From the NCBI RefSeq assembly GCF_004217495.1, contig NZ_SHLC01000001.1, positions 1,116,001 to 1,180,000 of the forward strand: a DNA stretch of 64,000 nucleotides, in the 5' to 3' direction. Positions 8,657 through 17,867 of this stretch are shown here, one piece after another. A program made the position numbers and the translations under genes. Position 1 is the first letter of the stretch, and each line of letters opens with the position of its first letter. This stretch comes from Microterricola gilva (GTDB taxonomy: Bacteria; Actinomycetota; Actinomycetes; Actinomycetales; Microbacteriaceae). The notes beneath the pieces were generated by a model. The model was not told where the DNA came from. It saw nothing but the letters and a program-made list of their open reading frames with translations, and did no database searches.

Positions 8657-11077
8657 GTGGGACGCAAGGATCGAAATCCTGCCTTCACAGAGACTCGCAG
8701 CGTCGGCGGGGTCTTCGGCGGGCTGCTCGGCCTCGTTGCGGCGGCCGTCGCCGCCGGGGCCCTGCTGGCCGGGGCGGTCACCCCGGTGCTCGCCGTCGGC
8801 GGCCTGGCGGCAAGCAGGTCGATCGCCTATTTCGAGGGCTTCCCCGACTACCTCGCGATCACGCCGCTGTCGCAGAAGAGCAACATCTTCGCCGTGCAGA
8901 GCGACGGCAAGCCCGTGCTCCTCGCCTCCTTCTACGACCAGAACCGCATCGAGGTCGGTTGGGGTGGCGTGAGCCAGTTCATCAAGGATGCCGCCGTCGC
9001 CGGCGAAGACCCGCGTTACTACGATCACGGCGGCATCGACGCCCAGGGCACCCTGCGCGCCGTGGCGATGACCGTGCTCGGCGACGACATCCAGGGCGGT
9101 TCGTCGATCGCGCAGCAGTACGTCAAGAACGTGCACGTGCAGGAGTGCGAACGGGCGGCCACCGAAGAGGAACGGCTGAGCTGCTACGACGAGGCGACCG
9201 AGACCTCGCCGTCACGCAAGCTCAAGGAGATGCGGCTGGCGCTGGGCCTGGAGAAGCGCTACACCAAGGACCAGGTACTGCTCGGTTACCTCAACATCGC
9301 CGGTTTCGGAGGCACGGTGTACGGGGTCGAGGCGGCCGCCAACTACTACTTCAACACCACGGCAGCCGGGGTGACGCTCGCCCAGGCGGCCAGTCTGATG
9401 GCGATCGTGAACAACCCGGTCAAGTTCCAGCTCGACCATCCGGACGACTGGCAGAACGGCGTGGCCAACGGCTACGCGGCGAACAAGGCGCGCCGCGACT
9501 ACATCCTCGACCAGATGCTGCGGTACACGAAGATCACGAAGGCGCAGCACGATGAGGCGGTGGCGAGTCCCGTCGAGCCGATGATCACGGAGCCGAGCAC
9601 CGGGTGCCAGAGCGCAGGCAACGCCGCGTACTTCTGCGACTACGTCAGCACCGTGCTGCAAACCGACCCGACCTTCGGAGTCGATGCGGACGCCCGCATG
9701 CTGAACTTCCGGCGTGGCGGCTACAACGTATACACGAGCCTGGACCTCGATCTGCAGGGGGCCGCCGCCGCGACGATGGCGGCGAATGTTCCGATGACGT
9801 ACCCAGGTTGGGACGTCGGGGCTGTGATCACCAGCGTGCAGGTCGGCACGGGCAGGGTGCTCGCGATGGTGCAGAACAAGTTGTACAGCCAGGATCCGGC
9901 GGTCACGGCCAATGATCCGAACTACACGGGAATCAACTACAGCACCGACTACGCACACGGCGGATCGAGCGGATTCCAGCCGGGATCCGGCTACAAGGTG
10001 TTCACGCTCGCCGAATGGCTGAAGGAGGGCCATTCGCTGAACGAGCGGGTCGACTCGCGCCCCAAGGCGAACTGGGGAACGTTCCAAGACAGCTGTCTCG
10101 GCCCGCAGAACTACAACAGTGAGCACTGGAGCCCGAAGAACGATGCCAACGAGTCGGGTGCGAACTACACGGCGCTGCAGTCGACGGTGCAGTCGATCAA
10201 CACCGGATACATCGGCATGGCGAAGAAACTCGACCTCTGCGGTATTCGCAAGACCGCCGAGGCCTTTGGGATGCATCGGGCAGACGGCGACCCGCTCGTG
10301 CAGAGCGCATCGGCCGTGATCGGCATCAACGAGGTCGCACCCCTCAGCATGGCCGTGGCCTTCGCGGGGATCGCCAACAACGGAGTCACATGCAGTCCAG
10401 TGGTAATCGATCGGATCGTCAAAGCGGACGGTACTGAGCTGCCGGTTCCGCAGTCCACCTGCTCGCAGTCCGTCTCGGCTGAGGTCGCCGCGGCCATGCA
10501 CTTCGCCCTGCAGGGCGTGATGACGGGCGGAACGGCGACGCAGTCATACTTCGCCACGGAGCCGCGGGTGCCGGTCATTGGCAAGACAGGAACGACTGAC
10601 GGCAACAAAGACACCTGGATGAACGGGGCGAGTAGCAAGGTGGCAACCGTCGCCGCCGTCGTGAGCGTGACCGGGGATGCGAATCAGCGCGCGATCTCCT
10701 TCGACAGCGGGCTCGCCTCGACCGCCAGGCACCGGATGTGGCCGGCCGTCATGTCCGTTGCGAATGCGAAGTACGGGGGAGACGAGTTCACGACGCTGCC
10801 CCCGTCTGCGATCGTCGGAGAGCGTTCCGATGTCACCGGTGAGATCACGGATGACATCCCTGGAGACGACACAGGCGGCGGCACTGTTGACGATACCGGC
10901 GGCGGCACTGTTGAGGACACCGGCGGCGGCACTGTTGGGGACACCGGCGGCGGTACTGGTGGCGGTGGAAACGGTGGCGGCAACGGCAACGGGAACGGCA
11001 ACGGCAACGGGAACGGCAACGGAAACGGGAACGGGAACGGGAACGGGAACGGGAACGGAAACGGGAACGGCGAGTAA
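8657..11077 (+). CDS. Bifunctional class A penicillin-binding protein
   Basis: An 806-residue cell-wall synthase that polymerises and cross-links peptidoglycan outside the membrane. A membrane anchor (about 22-50) is followed by a GT51 glycosyltransferase domain (GEDPRYYDHGG near 115-126; GGSSIAQQYVKN) and a transpeptidase domain with SGYK (Ser444 nucleophile), SIN (513-515) and KTGT (643-646). The SxxK Ser is followed by Gly-Tyr rather than the common Thr-Phe. The tail (after about 735) is low complexity: DTGGGTV repeats, then a run of Asn-Gly pairs. GTG 8657 follows GCCGGGGGTGAAC; ATG 8624 is an in-frame alternative. Confidence 0.92.
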   Translation: MGRKDRNPAFTETRSVGGVFGGLLGLVAAAVAAGALLAGAVTPVLAVGGLAASRSIAYFEGFPDYLAITPLSQKSNIFAVQSDGKPVLLASFYDQNRIEVGWGGVSQFIKDAAVAGEDPRYYDHGGIDAQGTLRAVAMTVLGDDIQGGSSIAQQYVKNVHVQECERAATEEERLSCYDEATETSPSRKLKEMRLALGLEKRYTKDQVLLGYLNIAGFGGTVYGVEAAANYYFNTTAAGVTLAQAASLMAIVNNPVKFQLDHPDDWQNGVANGYAANKARRDYILDQMLRYTKITKAQHDEAVASPVEPMITEPSTGCQSAGNAAYFCDYVSTVLQTDPTFGVDADARMLNFRRGGYNVYTSLDLDLQGAAAATMAANVPMTYPGWDVGAVITSVQVGTGRVLAMVQNKLYSQDPAVTANDPNYTGINYSTDYAHGGSSGFQPGSGYKVFTLAEWLKEGHSLNERVDSRPKANWGTFQDSCLGPQNYNSEHWSPKNDANESGANYTALQSTVQSINTGYIGMAKKLDLCGIRKTAEAFGMHRADGDPLVQSASAVIGINEVAPLSMAVAFAGIANNGVTCSPVVIDRIVKADGTELPVPQSTCSQSVSAEVAAAMHFALQGVMTGGTATQSYFATEPRVPVIGKTGTTDGNKDTWMNGASSKVATVAAVVSVTGDANQRAISFDSGLASTARHRMWPAVMSVANAKYGGDEFTTLPPSAIVGERSDVTGEITDDIPGDDTGGGTVDDTGGGTVEDTGGGTVGDTGGGTGGGGNGGGNGNGNGNGNGNGNGNGNGNGNGNGNGNGNGE
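10868..10963 (+). repeat. 24-bp tandem repeat encoding DTGGGTV units
   Basis: About four copies of a 24-bp unit in the 3' part of the PBP gene encode D-T-G-G-G-T-V followed by D, E or G. This makes a flexible acidic linker after the transpeptidase domain. Confidence 0.85.
10982..11071 (+). repeat. 6-bp repeat (AACGGN) encoding an Asn-Gly tail
   Basis: Fifteen consecutive hexamers AACGG followed by C, G or A encode (Asn-Gly)15 just before the stop codon. Such a tract is prone to strand slippage in multiples of two residues. Confidence 0.9.
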
Positions 11078-11140
11078 GCCGTCAGCGTTTCGACAGGTCA
11101 TGGCCGCTGCCAGCCATCGCGGGCGTCAGCCGAGCGAGGC

Positions 11141-11785
11141 CTACAGCTCGATGCTGTCGCCGGGGGTGAGCGCCCGGAAGGTGCCGCCGCCCTGCTCAGT
11201 GCTCCACGCAATGCGGGCGTTGGAGAGTGCCTTGCCAGCATCCGAGAGCAGCATCTCGTGCGTCGGGAAGCTCTGCGCGGGGGCAACGGACTCCACGTAG
11301 TCCATCGCCTCGGCGATCTTCATCCACGGGGCGCCTGCCGGTACCGCGAGTACCTCAACGGACGCACCGGTCGGAGCGACGAAGGAGTCCCCGCCGTAGT
11401 AGAAACGCTCGTTCACCAGCACGCCGAGGTTGTCGATGATGGGGATGGAACGGTGGATGACGGCATGCTCACCGCCGAAGAAGCGGAGCTCGAAGCCGTC
11501 GACGGACGCGGCGCCGCCCGCCTCGACCTGCGTGACGTCGATGCCGTGCGCGGCGGCCGCGGCCACGACTCCGGCCGGCCCGAAGATCGGAACGCCTGGC
11601 TTGGCCTCGCGGATGCGCTCGATCTGCTCCGGGGTCCAGTGATCGTCGTGCATGTGGGTGATCACCACGGCGGCGGTCGACGCGTCGGCCGCGACGGGGC
11701 GAGTGAACTTGCCCGGATCGATGAAGAGGGTCTTGCCGCCTTCTTCGATGACGACGGCGGCGTGTTCCAGCTTCGTAATGCGCAT
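11141..11785 (-). CDS. MBL-fold metal-dependent hydrolase
   Basis: A 214-residue protein of the metallo-beta-lactamase superfamily (UlaG-like branch). It shows the THMHDDH zinc motif near residues 55-61, an FGGEHAVIH strand and a later GGDS turn carrying the bridging aspartate. ATG 11785 begins MRITKLEHA, the usual first strand; GTG 11800 is an upstream alternative. It is divergent from the lipid kinase. These enzymes often act on phosphoesters or lactones, and no substrate can be assigned. Confidence 0.8.
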   Translation of the reverse strand: MRITKLEHAAVVIEEGGKTLFIDPGKFTRPVAADASTAAVVITHMHDDHWTPEQIERIREAKPGVPIFGPAGVVAAAAAHGIDVTQVEAGGAASVDGFELRFFGGEHAVIHRSIPIIDNLGVLVNERFYYGGDSFVAPTGASVEVLAVPAGAPWMKIAEAMDYVESVAPAQSFPTHEMLLSDAGKALSNARIAWSTEQGGGTFRALTPGDSIEL

Positions 11786-11859
11786 GTCTGTAGCAAACAC
11801 CGTGCCGCATTCACGCGCAACACGCAGTGCGCAATTCGTGCGCGGGCGCCGGGCACCGC

Positions 11860-11871
11860 CATAATCGGCCT
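11860..11871 (+). promoter_or_regulatory. Leaderless promoter of the lipid kinase (-10 CATAAT)
   Basis: CATAAT (11860-11865) ends 6 nt before ATG 11872 and no Shine-Dalgarno sequence is present, so transcription should start on or next to the A of the ATG. Confidence 0.6.
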
Positions 11872-12774
11872 ATGTCGACTGCTCCGCTGCGCCTGACCGT
11901 GGCCATCAACCCGAATGCATCGTTCGGGCGACGCCGCGACGTCGGACCGCGCGTCGCCGAACGCCTCGTCGAGGCCGGCTATGAGGTCGCGATGCTGCGC
12001 GAACCCAATCTCGAGCTGCTGCGCCGCGAGGCTGAAGACGCCGTCGCGCGCGGAACCGATGCGCTCATCGTCGTCGGCGGTGACGGCATGGTCTCGCTCG
12101 GAGCCAACCTCGTCGCCGGCACATCGATCCCGCTTGGCATCGTGGCATCCGGAACCGGCAACGACATGGCCAGGGTGCTCGGTCTGCCCCTGGACGACGC
12201 GGATGCCGCCATCGAGCGGCTGCTCGAAGCGCTGCAGCGTGCGCCACGCGTGATCGACGCGGCCCGAGTGCGCCACGGCGCCCTCACGACCTGGTTCTGC
12301 GGCGCGCTCTCGGCCGGCTTCGACGCCAGGGTGAACGAGCGGGCGAACCGCATGACGCGCCCGCGCGGCCCCAGTCGGTACACGATCGCCATGTTGCGTG
12401 AGCTGTTGAGCTTCAAGCCGATCCAGTACTCACTCGTCGTCGACGGCGTCACCCGCGAGGTCAGCGCCATGCTGATCGCGGTGTCGAACGGCGTCTCGAT
12501 CGGCGGTGGCATGAAGATCACCCCCGACGCCGAGCTCGACGACGGTGAGCTCGACCTCTTCATCGTGAGCGCACTGTCGAAACCGCGGCTGCTCCGACTC
12601 TTCCCCCGGGTGTTCTCCGGCGAGCATGTGAGCGAGCCGGAGGTAGAGATCACGCGGGTTCGCAGCGTCTCACTTCTCGCCGCCGACATCGTCGCCTACG
12701 CGGACGGGGAGCGGGTCGGCCCGCTTCCGGTCGAGGTCGAGATCGTGCCAGGTGCGCTGAAGGTTCTGGCCTGA
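11872..12774 (+). CDS. Diacylglycerol kinase-like lipid kinase
   Basis: A 300-residue protein of the DAGK/YegS/sphingosine-kinase fold. The nucleotide-binding GGDGMVS is near residues 68-74, SGTGNDMAR near 94-102, and a C-terminal beta-sandwich contains GGGMKITPDAELDDGELD, where metal-binding acidic residues lie. It would phosphorylate a lipid such as diacylglycerol at the inner membrane face. ATG 11872 is placed by the -10 box just upstream. Single gene, followed by the tRNA-Glu genes. Confidence 0.85.
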   Translation: MSTAPLRLTVAINPNASFGRRRDVGPRVAERLVEAGYEVAMLREPNLELLRREAEDAVARGTDALIVVGGDGMVSLGANLVAGTSIPLGIVASGTGNDMARVLGLPLDDADAAIERLLEALQRAPRVIDAARVRHGALTTWFCGALSAGFDARVNERANRMTRPRGPSRYTIAMLRELLSFKPIQYSLVVDGVTREVSAMLIAVSNGVSIGGGMKITPDAELDDGELDLFIVSALSKPRLLRLFPRVFSGEHVSEPEVEITRVRSVSLLAADIVAYADGERVGPLPVEVEIVPGALKVLA

Positions 12775-12813
12775 CAGGACCCCACAGAACGAAACGCCCG
12801 GGCGTGCGTCGAT

Positions 12814-12842
12814 TTGGAACGACCGATTCCCTGTGACATACT
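12814..12842 (+). promoter_or_regulatory. Promoter of the first tRNA-Glu
   Basis: A -35 box TTGGAA (12814-12819) and -10 box CATACT (12837-12842) are separated by 17 nt; the tRNA starts 18 nt later. Confidence 0.7.
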
Positions 12843-12859
12843 TTTCAAGTTGCAAAAAC

Positions 12860-12932
12860 GGCCCCATCGTTTAGCGGCCTAGGACACCGCCCTCTCACGG
12901 CGGCAGCACCGGTTCAAATCCGGTTGGGGTCA
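12860..12932 (+). tRNA. tRNA-Glu (anticodon CTC), copy 1
   Basis: A 73-nt cloverleaf with the acceptor stem GGCCCCA/TGGGGTC (one G-T pair), an anticodon loop containing CTC, and T arm ACCGG/CCGGT. It is identical over its whole length to copy 2, which starts 190 nt downstream. Confidence 0.95.
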
Positions 12933-12937
12933 CCATC

Positions 12938-12974
12938 AGCCCGGCTCCCGCATTTCGCGGGAGCCGGGCTTTTT
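12938..12974 (+). terminator. Rho-independent terminator after tRNA-Glu copy 1
   Basis: A perfect 14-bp stem (12938-12951 with 12957-12970) and 5-nt loop are followed directly by TTTT. Confidence 0.92.
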
Positions 12975-13002
12975 GTCGTGACTTTCCGCGCCGGGAACCG
13001 TG

Positions 13003-13032
13003 TTCTCGGCCGGGTGAAAAGTACGGCATAAT
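13003..13032 (+). promoter_or_regulatory. Promoter of the second tRNA-Glu
   Basis: The -10 box CATAAT (13027-13032) is strong. TTCTCG (13003-13008) at an 18-nt spacing is a weak -35. The separate promoter and terminator mean the two tRNA-Glu genes are independent units. Confidence 0.55.
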
Positions 13033-13049
13033 TGTTACGTTGCACAAAC

Positions 13050-13122
13050 GGCCCCATCGTTTAGCGGCCTAGGACACCGCCCTCTCACGGCGGCAGCACC
13101 GGTTCAAATCCGGTTGGGGTCA
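13050..13122 (+). tRNA. tRNA-Glu (anticodon CTC), copy 2
   Basis: Identical in sequence to copy 1, and the 10 nt before the gene differ by only one base (TGCACAAACG against TGCAAAAACG). It supplies the same CTC isoacceptor. Confidence 0.95.
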
Positions 13123-13129
13123 CAATAAG

Positions 13130-13158
13130 AAAGCCTCCGGTTCGCCGGAGGCTTTCGT
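13130..13158 (+). terminator. Rho-independent terminator after tRNA-Glu copy 2
   Basis: An 11-bp perfect stem (13130-13140 with 13145-13155) is capped by a stable TTCG tetraloop, and the stem ends in TTT. Confidence 0.85.
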
Positions 13159-13233
13159 GCTTTCCAGCTGTTTCCCGTGTCGGCGTCCGCTGGTAGCTTC
13201 GGATGCTATCGAGCGATGCGGCCGGAGGGGACG

Positions 13234-14601
13234 ATGAGCACTGAGCGGGCGGGGCGGGGGCTCCCGCGGGCACTGCGTCCGTTCCGCGCGCCGCAGTACC
13301 GGATACTGGCCACAGCGCTCACCCTGTCGTTGCTCGGCTCCGGCATGTGGCTCGTCGCGATCGTCTGGCAGGTGATCGAGCTCGGAGGCGGTCCAGTGCA
13401 GCTCTCCCTGGTCGCGACAATGAGCGGGATCGGTCTCGTCTCCGTCGTGCTGATCGGTGGGGTCGTCGCCGACCGGGTCCCACAGAAATACACACTGCTC
13501 GTCGTCGAGGCGGCGAAGATCTTCGTCATCGGAGCCGTCGCCGCGCTGGCGCTGGCCGGCGGGCTCGAACTCTGGCACCTGGCGATCGCCGCCCTCATCA
13601 TCGGCATCGGGGAGGGCTTCTTCTACCCGGCATACAGCGCAATGCTCCCGTCGATCCTGCCCGGCGACGATCTCCTGGCGGCAAACGGCTTCGAGGGCAT
13701 GCTGCGCCCCGCCGCACTGCAGGCCGCCGGTCCGGCCCTGGCCAGCGCGGCGGTCGCCGCGGCATCCCCGGCTCTCGCCTTCGTGATCGTCGGTGTCCTG
13801 CAGCTCTTCGCGGTCGCCGCCCTCGTGGTGCTGCGCACCGTGCCGCTTCGCAGGGACCTCTCGCACGAGACCAGACACCCGGTGCGCGCAGCCATCGGCG
13901 ACCTCGCCGAGGGCTTCCGGTACATGTTCACGACGCCGTGGCTGCTGGCGACGCTGCTGTTCGCGCTGGCGTTCATCCTCGTCGTCATCGGGCCCATCGA
14001 CGTGCTCGCGCCGTTCGCCGTCAAGGACGCGGCGGGGGGAGGGCCGGCCGAGTATGCCATCGTGCTCGCCGCGTTCGGCGTCGGCAGCGTGATCGGCTCA
14101 CTGCTGATCTCGTCGATGCGGATGCCGCGGCGCTACCTCACCGTCATGAACCTGGCGTGGGGTCTCGGCTGTCTGCCGCTCGTCGTGATCGGCTACACCA
14201 GCCACGTCTGGGTGATGGCGGTCGCGGTGTTCATCGTCGGCTTCTTCTTCTCGCTCGGCGGCGTGATCTGGGGAACGCTGCTGCAGCGCCGCGTGCCGCC
14301 GCACATGCTCGGGCGGGTGTCGAGCCTCGACTTCTTCGTGTCCCTCGCGCTCATGCCGATCTCGATGGCGCTGGCGGGTCCGGTCGGCGAGTCCATCGGG
14401 CTCGGGCCGACCTTCCTGATCGCCGGCGTGCTGCCTGCCGTGTTCGCGGCGATCGCGATCCTCTGGGCCAGGATGCCGCAGGACGAGATTGCGAACCCGC
14501 TCAGCAGCGACGACGACGATGACGCCGTCGCCGGGGCGCCCGATGTCGCGCCGTGGCTTCCAGGACCCCGCTTCGACGAGCGGGGCCTGGAAGACGCCTA
14601 G
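13234..14601 (+). CDS. MFS transporter
   Basis: A 455-residue membrane protein with about 12 hydrophobic helices in two halves joined by a charged loop near residues 205-225. The loop after helix 2 contains [11 protein letters not shown], a variant of the MFS motif A. It resembles the MFS_3/enterobactin-exporter-like group of efflux proteins, though the substrate is unknown. ATG 13234 follows GGAGGGGACG. The C-terminal tail is acidic (a run of Asp). Its stop codon overlaps the stop codon of kbl on the other strand. Confidence 0.85.
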   Translation: MSTERAGRGLPRALRPFRAPQYRILATALTLSLLGSGMWLVAIVWQVIELGGGPVQLSLVATMSGIGLVSVVLIGGVVADRVPQKYTLLVVEAAKIFVIGAVAALALAGGLELWHLAIAALIIGIGEGFFYPAYSAMLPSILPGDDLLAANGFEGMLRPAALQAAGPALASAAVAAASPALAFVIVGVLQLFAVAALVVLRTVPLRRDLSHETRHPVRAAIGDLAEGFRYMFTTPWLLATLLFALAFILVVIGPIDVLAPFAVKDAAGGGPAEYAIVLAAFGVGSVIGSLLISSMRMPRRYLTVMNLAWGLGCLPLVVIGYTSHVWVMAVAVFIVGFFFSLGGVIWGTLLQRRVPPHMLGRVSSLDFFVSLALMPISMALAGPVGESIGLGPTFLIAGVLPAVFAAIAILWARMPQDEIANPLSSDDDDDAVAGAPDVAPWLPGPRFDERGLEDA

Positions 14602-15803
14602 GAGGGCTGGGCCGGGCTCTCCGCAGCCCTGGCGCTCACGAACGCCGCGACGGCCTTCTCGATGTCGTCGCGGCTGTGCGCAGCACTCAGCTGTACCCGG
14701 ATCCGCGCCGTCCCCTGCGGGACGACGGGGTAGCTGAATGCGATCACATACACGCCGTCGCCCAGCATGTGGTCCGCGATCCTGGCGGCCAGGGCGGCAT
14801 CGCCGAACATGACGGGAACGATCGGGTGCTCGCCCGGAATCAGATCGAAGCCCTCCTCCGTCATCCGCGCCCGGAAGTGCGCGGCGTTCTGACGCAGCCG
14901 CTCCCTGTCATCCCCGCTGCCTGCGATCAGGTCGAGCGCGGCCAGCGTGCCGGCGACGACGGCCGGGGCGACCGTGTTCGAGAACAGGTACGGCCGCGCG
15001 CGCTGGCGCAGCAGTGCGACGAGTTCGGCGTGGGCCGCGACGTAACCGCCGGACGCCCCGCCGAGGGCCTTGCCGAACGTGCCGGTGTAGATGTCGACCC
15101 GATCGGAGACGCCGGCCAGCTCCGGGGTGCCCCGGCCGTGCTCGCCGACGAAGCCGACCGCGTGCGAGTCGTCGACCATCACGAGCGCGTCGTAGCGTTC
15201 GGCGAGGTCGCAGATCTCGGCCAGCGGAGCCAGCGAGCCGTCCATGGAGAACACGCCGTCGGTCACGATGACGCGCGTCCTGGCATCCGCGGACGCGACG
15301 AGCTGCGCCTCGAGCTCGACCATGTCGCGGTTGGCGTAACGTAGGCGCCTGGCCTTGCAGAGTCGGATGCCGTCGATGATCGACGCGTGGTTGAGCGAGT
15401 CGGAGATGATGGCGTCTTCCGCCCCGAAGAGTCCCTCGAAGACTCCGCCGTTCGCATCGAAGCAACTCGAGAACAGGATCGCGTCGTCGGTGCCGAGGAA
15501 CTCGGAGACGCGCCGCTCCAGCTCGATGTGCAGATCCTGCGTGCCGCAGATGAAGCGAACACTCGCCAGGCCGAAGCCCCAGTCGTCCATCGCGGTCTTC
15601 GCCGCCCCGATGATGTCTGGGTGGTCGGCGAGCCCCAGGTAGTTGTTGGCGCAGAAGTTGAGCACGTCGCCGCCGTTGGCCGTGATGTGCGCGGACTGCG
15701 CCGAACTGATGCGCCGCTCGTGCTTGTACAGCCCGGCCGCCGCGATCTCGTCAAGGCTCTGCTGAGCCCGCTGTTTCATGGTTCCGTACATCTCAGACCT
15801 CAC
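14598..15803 (-). CDS. kbl: Glycine C-acetyltransferase (2-amino-3-ketobutyrate CoA ligase)
   Basis: A 401-residue PLP enzyme of the alpha-oxoamine synthase family that splits 2-amino-3-oxobutanoate with CoA into glycine and acetyl-CoA. The [40 protein letters not shown] and [15 protein letters not shown] segments are close to the Escherichia coli enzyme; the Lys in TFGKALGG holds PLP. The GTG at 15803 is chosen because it gives MRSEMYG, which aligns with the family start MRGEFYQ, although it overlaps tdh by 11 nt; ATG 15791 would remove this. It follows tdh in a two-gene threonine degradation operon. Confidence 0.96.
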   Translation of the reverse strand: MRSEMYGTMKQRAQQSLDEIAAAGLYKHERRISSAQSAHITANGGDVLNFCANNYLGLADHPDIIGAAKTAMDDWGFGLASVRFICGTQDLHIELERRVSEFLGTDDAILFSSCFDANGGVFEGLFGAEDAIISDSLNHASIIDGIRLCKARRLRYANRDMVELEAQLVASADARTRVIVTDGVFSMDGSLAPLAEICDLAERYDALVMVDDSHAVGFVGEHGRGTPELAGVSDRVDIYTGTFGKALGGASGGYVAAHAELVALLRQRARPYLFSNTVAPAVVAGTLAALDLIAGSGDDRERLRQNAAHFRARMTEEGFDLIPGEHPIVPVMFGDAALAARIADHMLGDGVYVIAFSYPVVPQGTARIRVQLSAAHSRDDIEKAVAAFVSARAAESPAQPS

Positions 15804-16836
15804 TCCAATCGAGCACGACCTTGCCGCCGTGTGCCTCCCGTGCCGCTGCGAAACCGGCCTCCCACTCTCGCGCGGGGAAGCGGTCGGTGATGACGGCCGA
15901 GAGTGCGCCGCGCAGCTCGCTGCTGGACTGCAGCATGGCGCTCATCGCGTTCCACGACTCGTACATCTCGCGGCCGTAGATCCCCTTGATCGTGAGCATG
16001 TGCGTCACGACCTTGGCCCAGTCGACATCGATCGGGGCGCTCGGCAGACCGAGCATTGCGACACGTCCGCCGTGGTTGAGGTTCTCGATCATCTCCGGCA
16101 GTGCGCCGGGGTGGCCGCTCATCTCGAAGCCGACGTCGAAGCCCTCGCGCATCCCGAGCTCCCGCTGCGCCTCGACGATCCGCCGCTCGGCGACGTTCAC
16201 GGTGAGATCGGCGCCCATCTGCCTGGCCAGTTCGAGGCGGGGCTCTGAGACGTCGGTGACGACGATATAGCGGGCGCCGATGTGGCGCGCGACGGCCGCC
16301 GACATGAGCCCGATGGGCCCTGCACCGGTGATGAGCACGTCTTCGCCGACGAGCGGGAAGCTGAGTGCGGTGTGCACGGCGTTGCCGAACGGGTCGAAGA
16401 TCGCGGCGACCTCGGGGGAGACGTCATCCGTGTGCACCCAGACGTTGCTCTCCGGGATCACCACGTACTCGGCGAATGCGCCGTCGCGGTTCACGCCGAC
16501 GCTCACGGTGCGGATGCACATCTGCCTGCGCCCTGCGCGACAGTTGCGGCAGATGCCGCACACGATGTGGCCCTCTCCGGACACGCGGGCGCCGACCTGC
16601 ACGTCGCGCACGTCTCGGCCGACCTCGACGACCTCGCCGTAGAACTCGTGGCCGGGGATGATGGGTGGCTTGATGGTGCTCGCCGCCCAGGCATCCCAAC
16701 TCTCGATGTGCAGATCTGTTCCGCAGATGCCGGTTCGCAGCACGCGGATTTTTACTTCATGGTCGCCCGGTTGGGGTTCCGGCCGATCGGCCAGTTCCAG
16801 TCCGGGAGCGCCGTGTGGCTTGAATAGTGCCAGCAC
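15793..16836 (-). CDS. tdh: L-threonine 3-dehydrogenase
   Basis: A 347-residue zinc- and NAD-dependent medium-chain dehydrogenase that oxidises L-threonine to 2-amino-3-oxobutanoate, the substrate of the next enzyme. Catalytic zinc residues lie in [10 protein letters not shown] and [12 protein letters not shown], structural zinc cysteines in [16 protein letters not shown], and the NAD-binding GAGPIGLM starts the Rossmann fold. The GTG at 16836 follows GAGAGGCGTATCA. tdh and kbl overlap by 11 nt and are probably translationally coupled. Confidence 0.96.
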   Translation of the reverse strand: MLALFKPHGAPGLELADRPEPQPGDHEVKIRVLRTGICGTDLHIESWDAWAASTIKPPIIPGHEFYGEVVEVGRDVRDVQVGARVSGEGHIVCGICRNCRAGRRQMCIRTVSVGVNRDGAFAEYVVIPESNVWVHTDDVSPEVAAIFDPFGNAVHTALSFPLVGEDVLITGAGPIGLMSAAVARHIGARYIVVTDVSEPRLELARQMGADLTVNVAERRIVEAQRELGMREGFDVGFEMSGHPGALPEMIENLNHGGRVAMLGLPSAPIDVDWAKVVTHMLTIKGIYGREMYESWNAMSAMLQSSSELRGALSAVITDRFPAREWEAGFAAAREAHGGKVVLDWSEV

Positions 16837-16927
16837 TGATACGCCTCTCGCTCGTCGATGAACGCGACGGCGATCTGCCGCCGATGGATGGTACAGAGGC
16901 GATGTTACCCCGGGTGACGGGGCCGGA

Positions 16928-17542
16928 TCAGTCCGTTACGACGGCGTCGTCCAGCGTGTGGGCCTGCACGGCTTCGAGGTGCGCCTTGTGCGAGATCTTG
17001 TCGATCCAGGCCAGCGCCATGGCCGAGAGAATGAAGACACAGTGGATGACGACCTGCCAGAGCACGCCGTCCCAGGTGTAGCCGCCGTCGTAGTTCGGGG
17101 CGCCCATGTCGCCGACGGCGATGAAGGTCTTGAGCAGGTGGATCGAGGAGATGCCGATGATCGCCATGGCCAGCTTGACCTTCAGCACGTTGGCGTTCAC
17201 GTGGCTGAGCCACTCCGGCTGGTCGGGGTGACCGTCGAGGTTGATCTTCGAGACGAAGGTCTCGTAGCCGCCGATGATGACCATGATCAGCAGGTTCGCG
17301 ATCATGACGACGTCGATGAGGCCGAGGACGAGCAGCATCACGCCGGTCTCGGTCAGCGTCTCGAGGTGCGTGATGAGGTGCCACAGCTCGCGCATGAAGA
17401 GCACGACGTAGACACCCTGGGCGACGATGAGACCGAGGTAGAGGGGCGCCTGCAGCCAGCGGCTGAAGAAGATCGTGTAGCCGAGAGCTGTCGACGCCGG
17501 GCTCTTGCGGAATTGACGGGTCGGCGGCGTGACGATGCTCAC
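16928..17542 (-). CDS. UPF0114 (YqhA-like) membrane protein
   Basis: A 204-residue protein with four predicted helices: [45 protein letters not shown] and a C-terminal [14 protein letters not shown]. The [10 protein letters not shown] and [19 protein letters not shown] segments match the UPF0114/TIGR00645 family, whose function is unknown. GTG 17542 is chosen because it has GGAG at a suitable distance (GCTGGAGCCCCGA) and starts where family homology begins; a longer frame to 17668 is unsupported. Confidence 0.8.
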   Translation of the reverse strand: MSIVTPPTRQFRKSPASTALGYTIFFSRWLQAPLYLGLIVAQGVYVVLFMRELWHLITHLETLTETGVMLLVLGLIDVVMIANLLIMVIIGGYETFVSKINLDGHPDQPEWLSHVNANVLKVKLAMAIIGISSIHLLKTFIAVGDMGAPNYDGGYTWDGVLWQVVIHCVFILSAMALAWIDKISHKAHLEAVQAHTLDDAVVTD

Positions 17543-17672
17543 TCGGGGCTCCAGCTCTGAGAATGGGGGGAGGGGGACGAGCGCGACGCTGCGCACAGAA
17601 ATTCTAGGGGAATCGGCACAGCCGAAGCTGGGCGCGGCCCGCTCGGGGTGCCGCTGGTGCGGCGGCATCCGC

Positions 17673-17815
17673 TAGACTCGGCAACGCGAAGGGGAGTATC
17701 CCACCGGGCAGGAATGCCCATTTCGAATCCGTCAATACGAGCGCCGCAGTCGGTGCTCCGGGTTTGGGACGCGAGGAATCGGCCAGGCCGGATTTTCGTG
17801 GGGGAGAGACTTTCG
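17673..17815 (+). ncRNA. yybP-ykoY manganese riboswitch upstream of terC
   Basis: After a -10-like TAGACT (17673-17678), the leader shows the three conserved blocks of this class in order and at sensible spacing: GAAGGGGAGTA (17688-17698), CGTCAATACG (17728-17737) and GGGGGAGAGACTTTC (17800-17814). Outer CGAA and TTCG segments can close P1. yybP-ykoY RNAs bind Mn2+ and commonly control TerC-type or other Mn exporters, and here the next gene is a TerC homologue, 52 nt downstream. The 325-nt gap between UPF0114 and terC is thus mostly leader RNA. Confidence 0.87.
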
Positions 17816-17867
17816 AGTTTCGTGCTACCCACCGCAAGTGGCGAAGCACTCACTCCGAAAGGTCCCC

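Noticed and set aside
10982-11071. Possible CRISPR or satellite array
   Set aside because: The 6-bp period has no spacers and reads in frame as an Asn-Gly tail of the PBP.
12860-13122. tRNA-Glu pair as an integration (att) site
   Set aside because: No integrase, excisionase, partial tRNA copy or mobile genes lie nearby.
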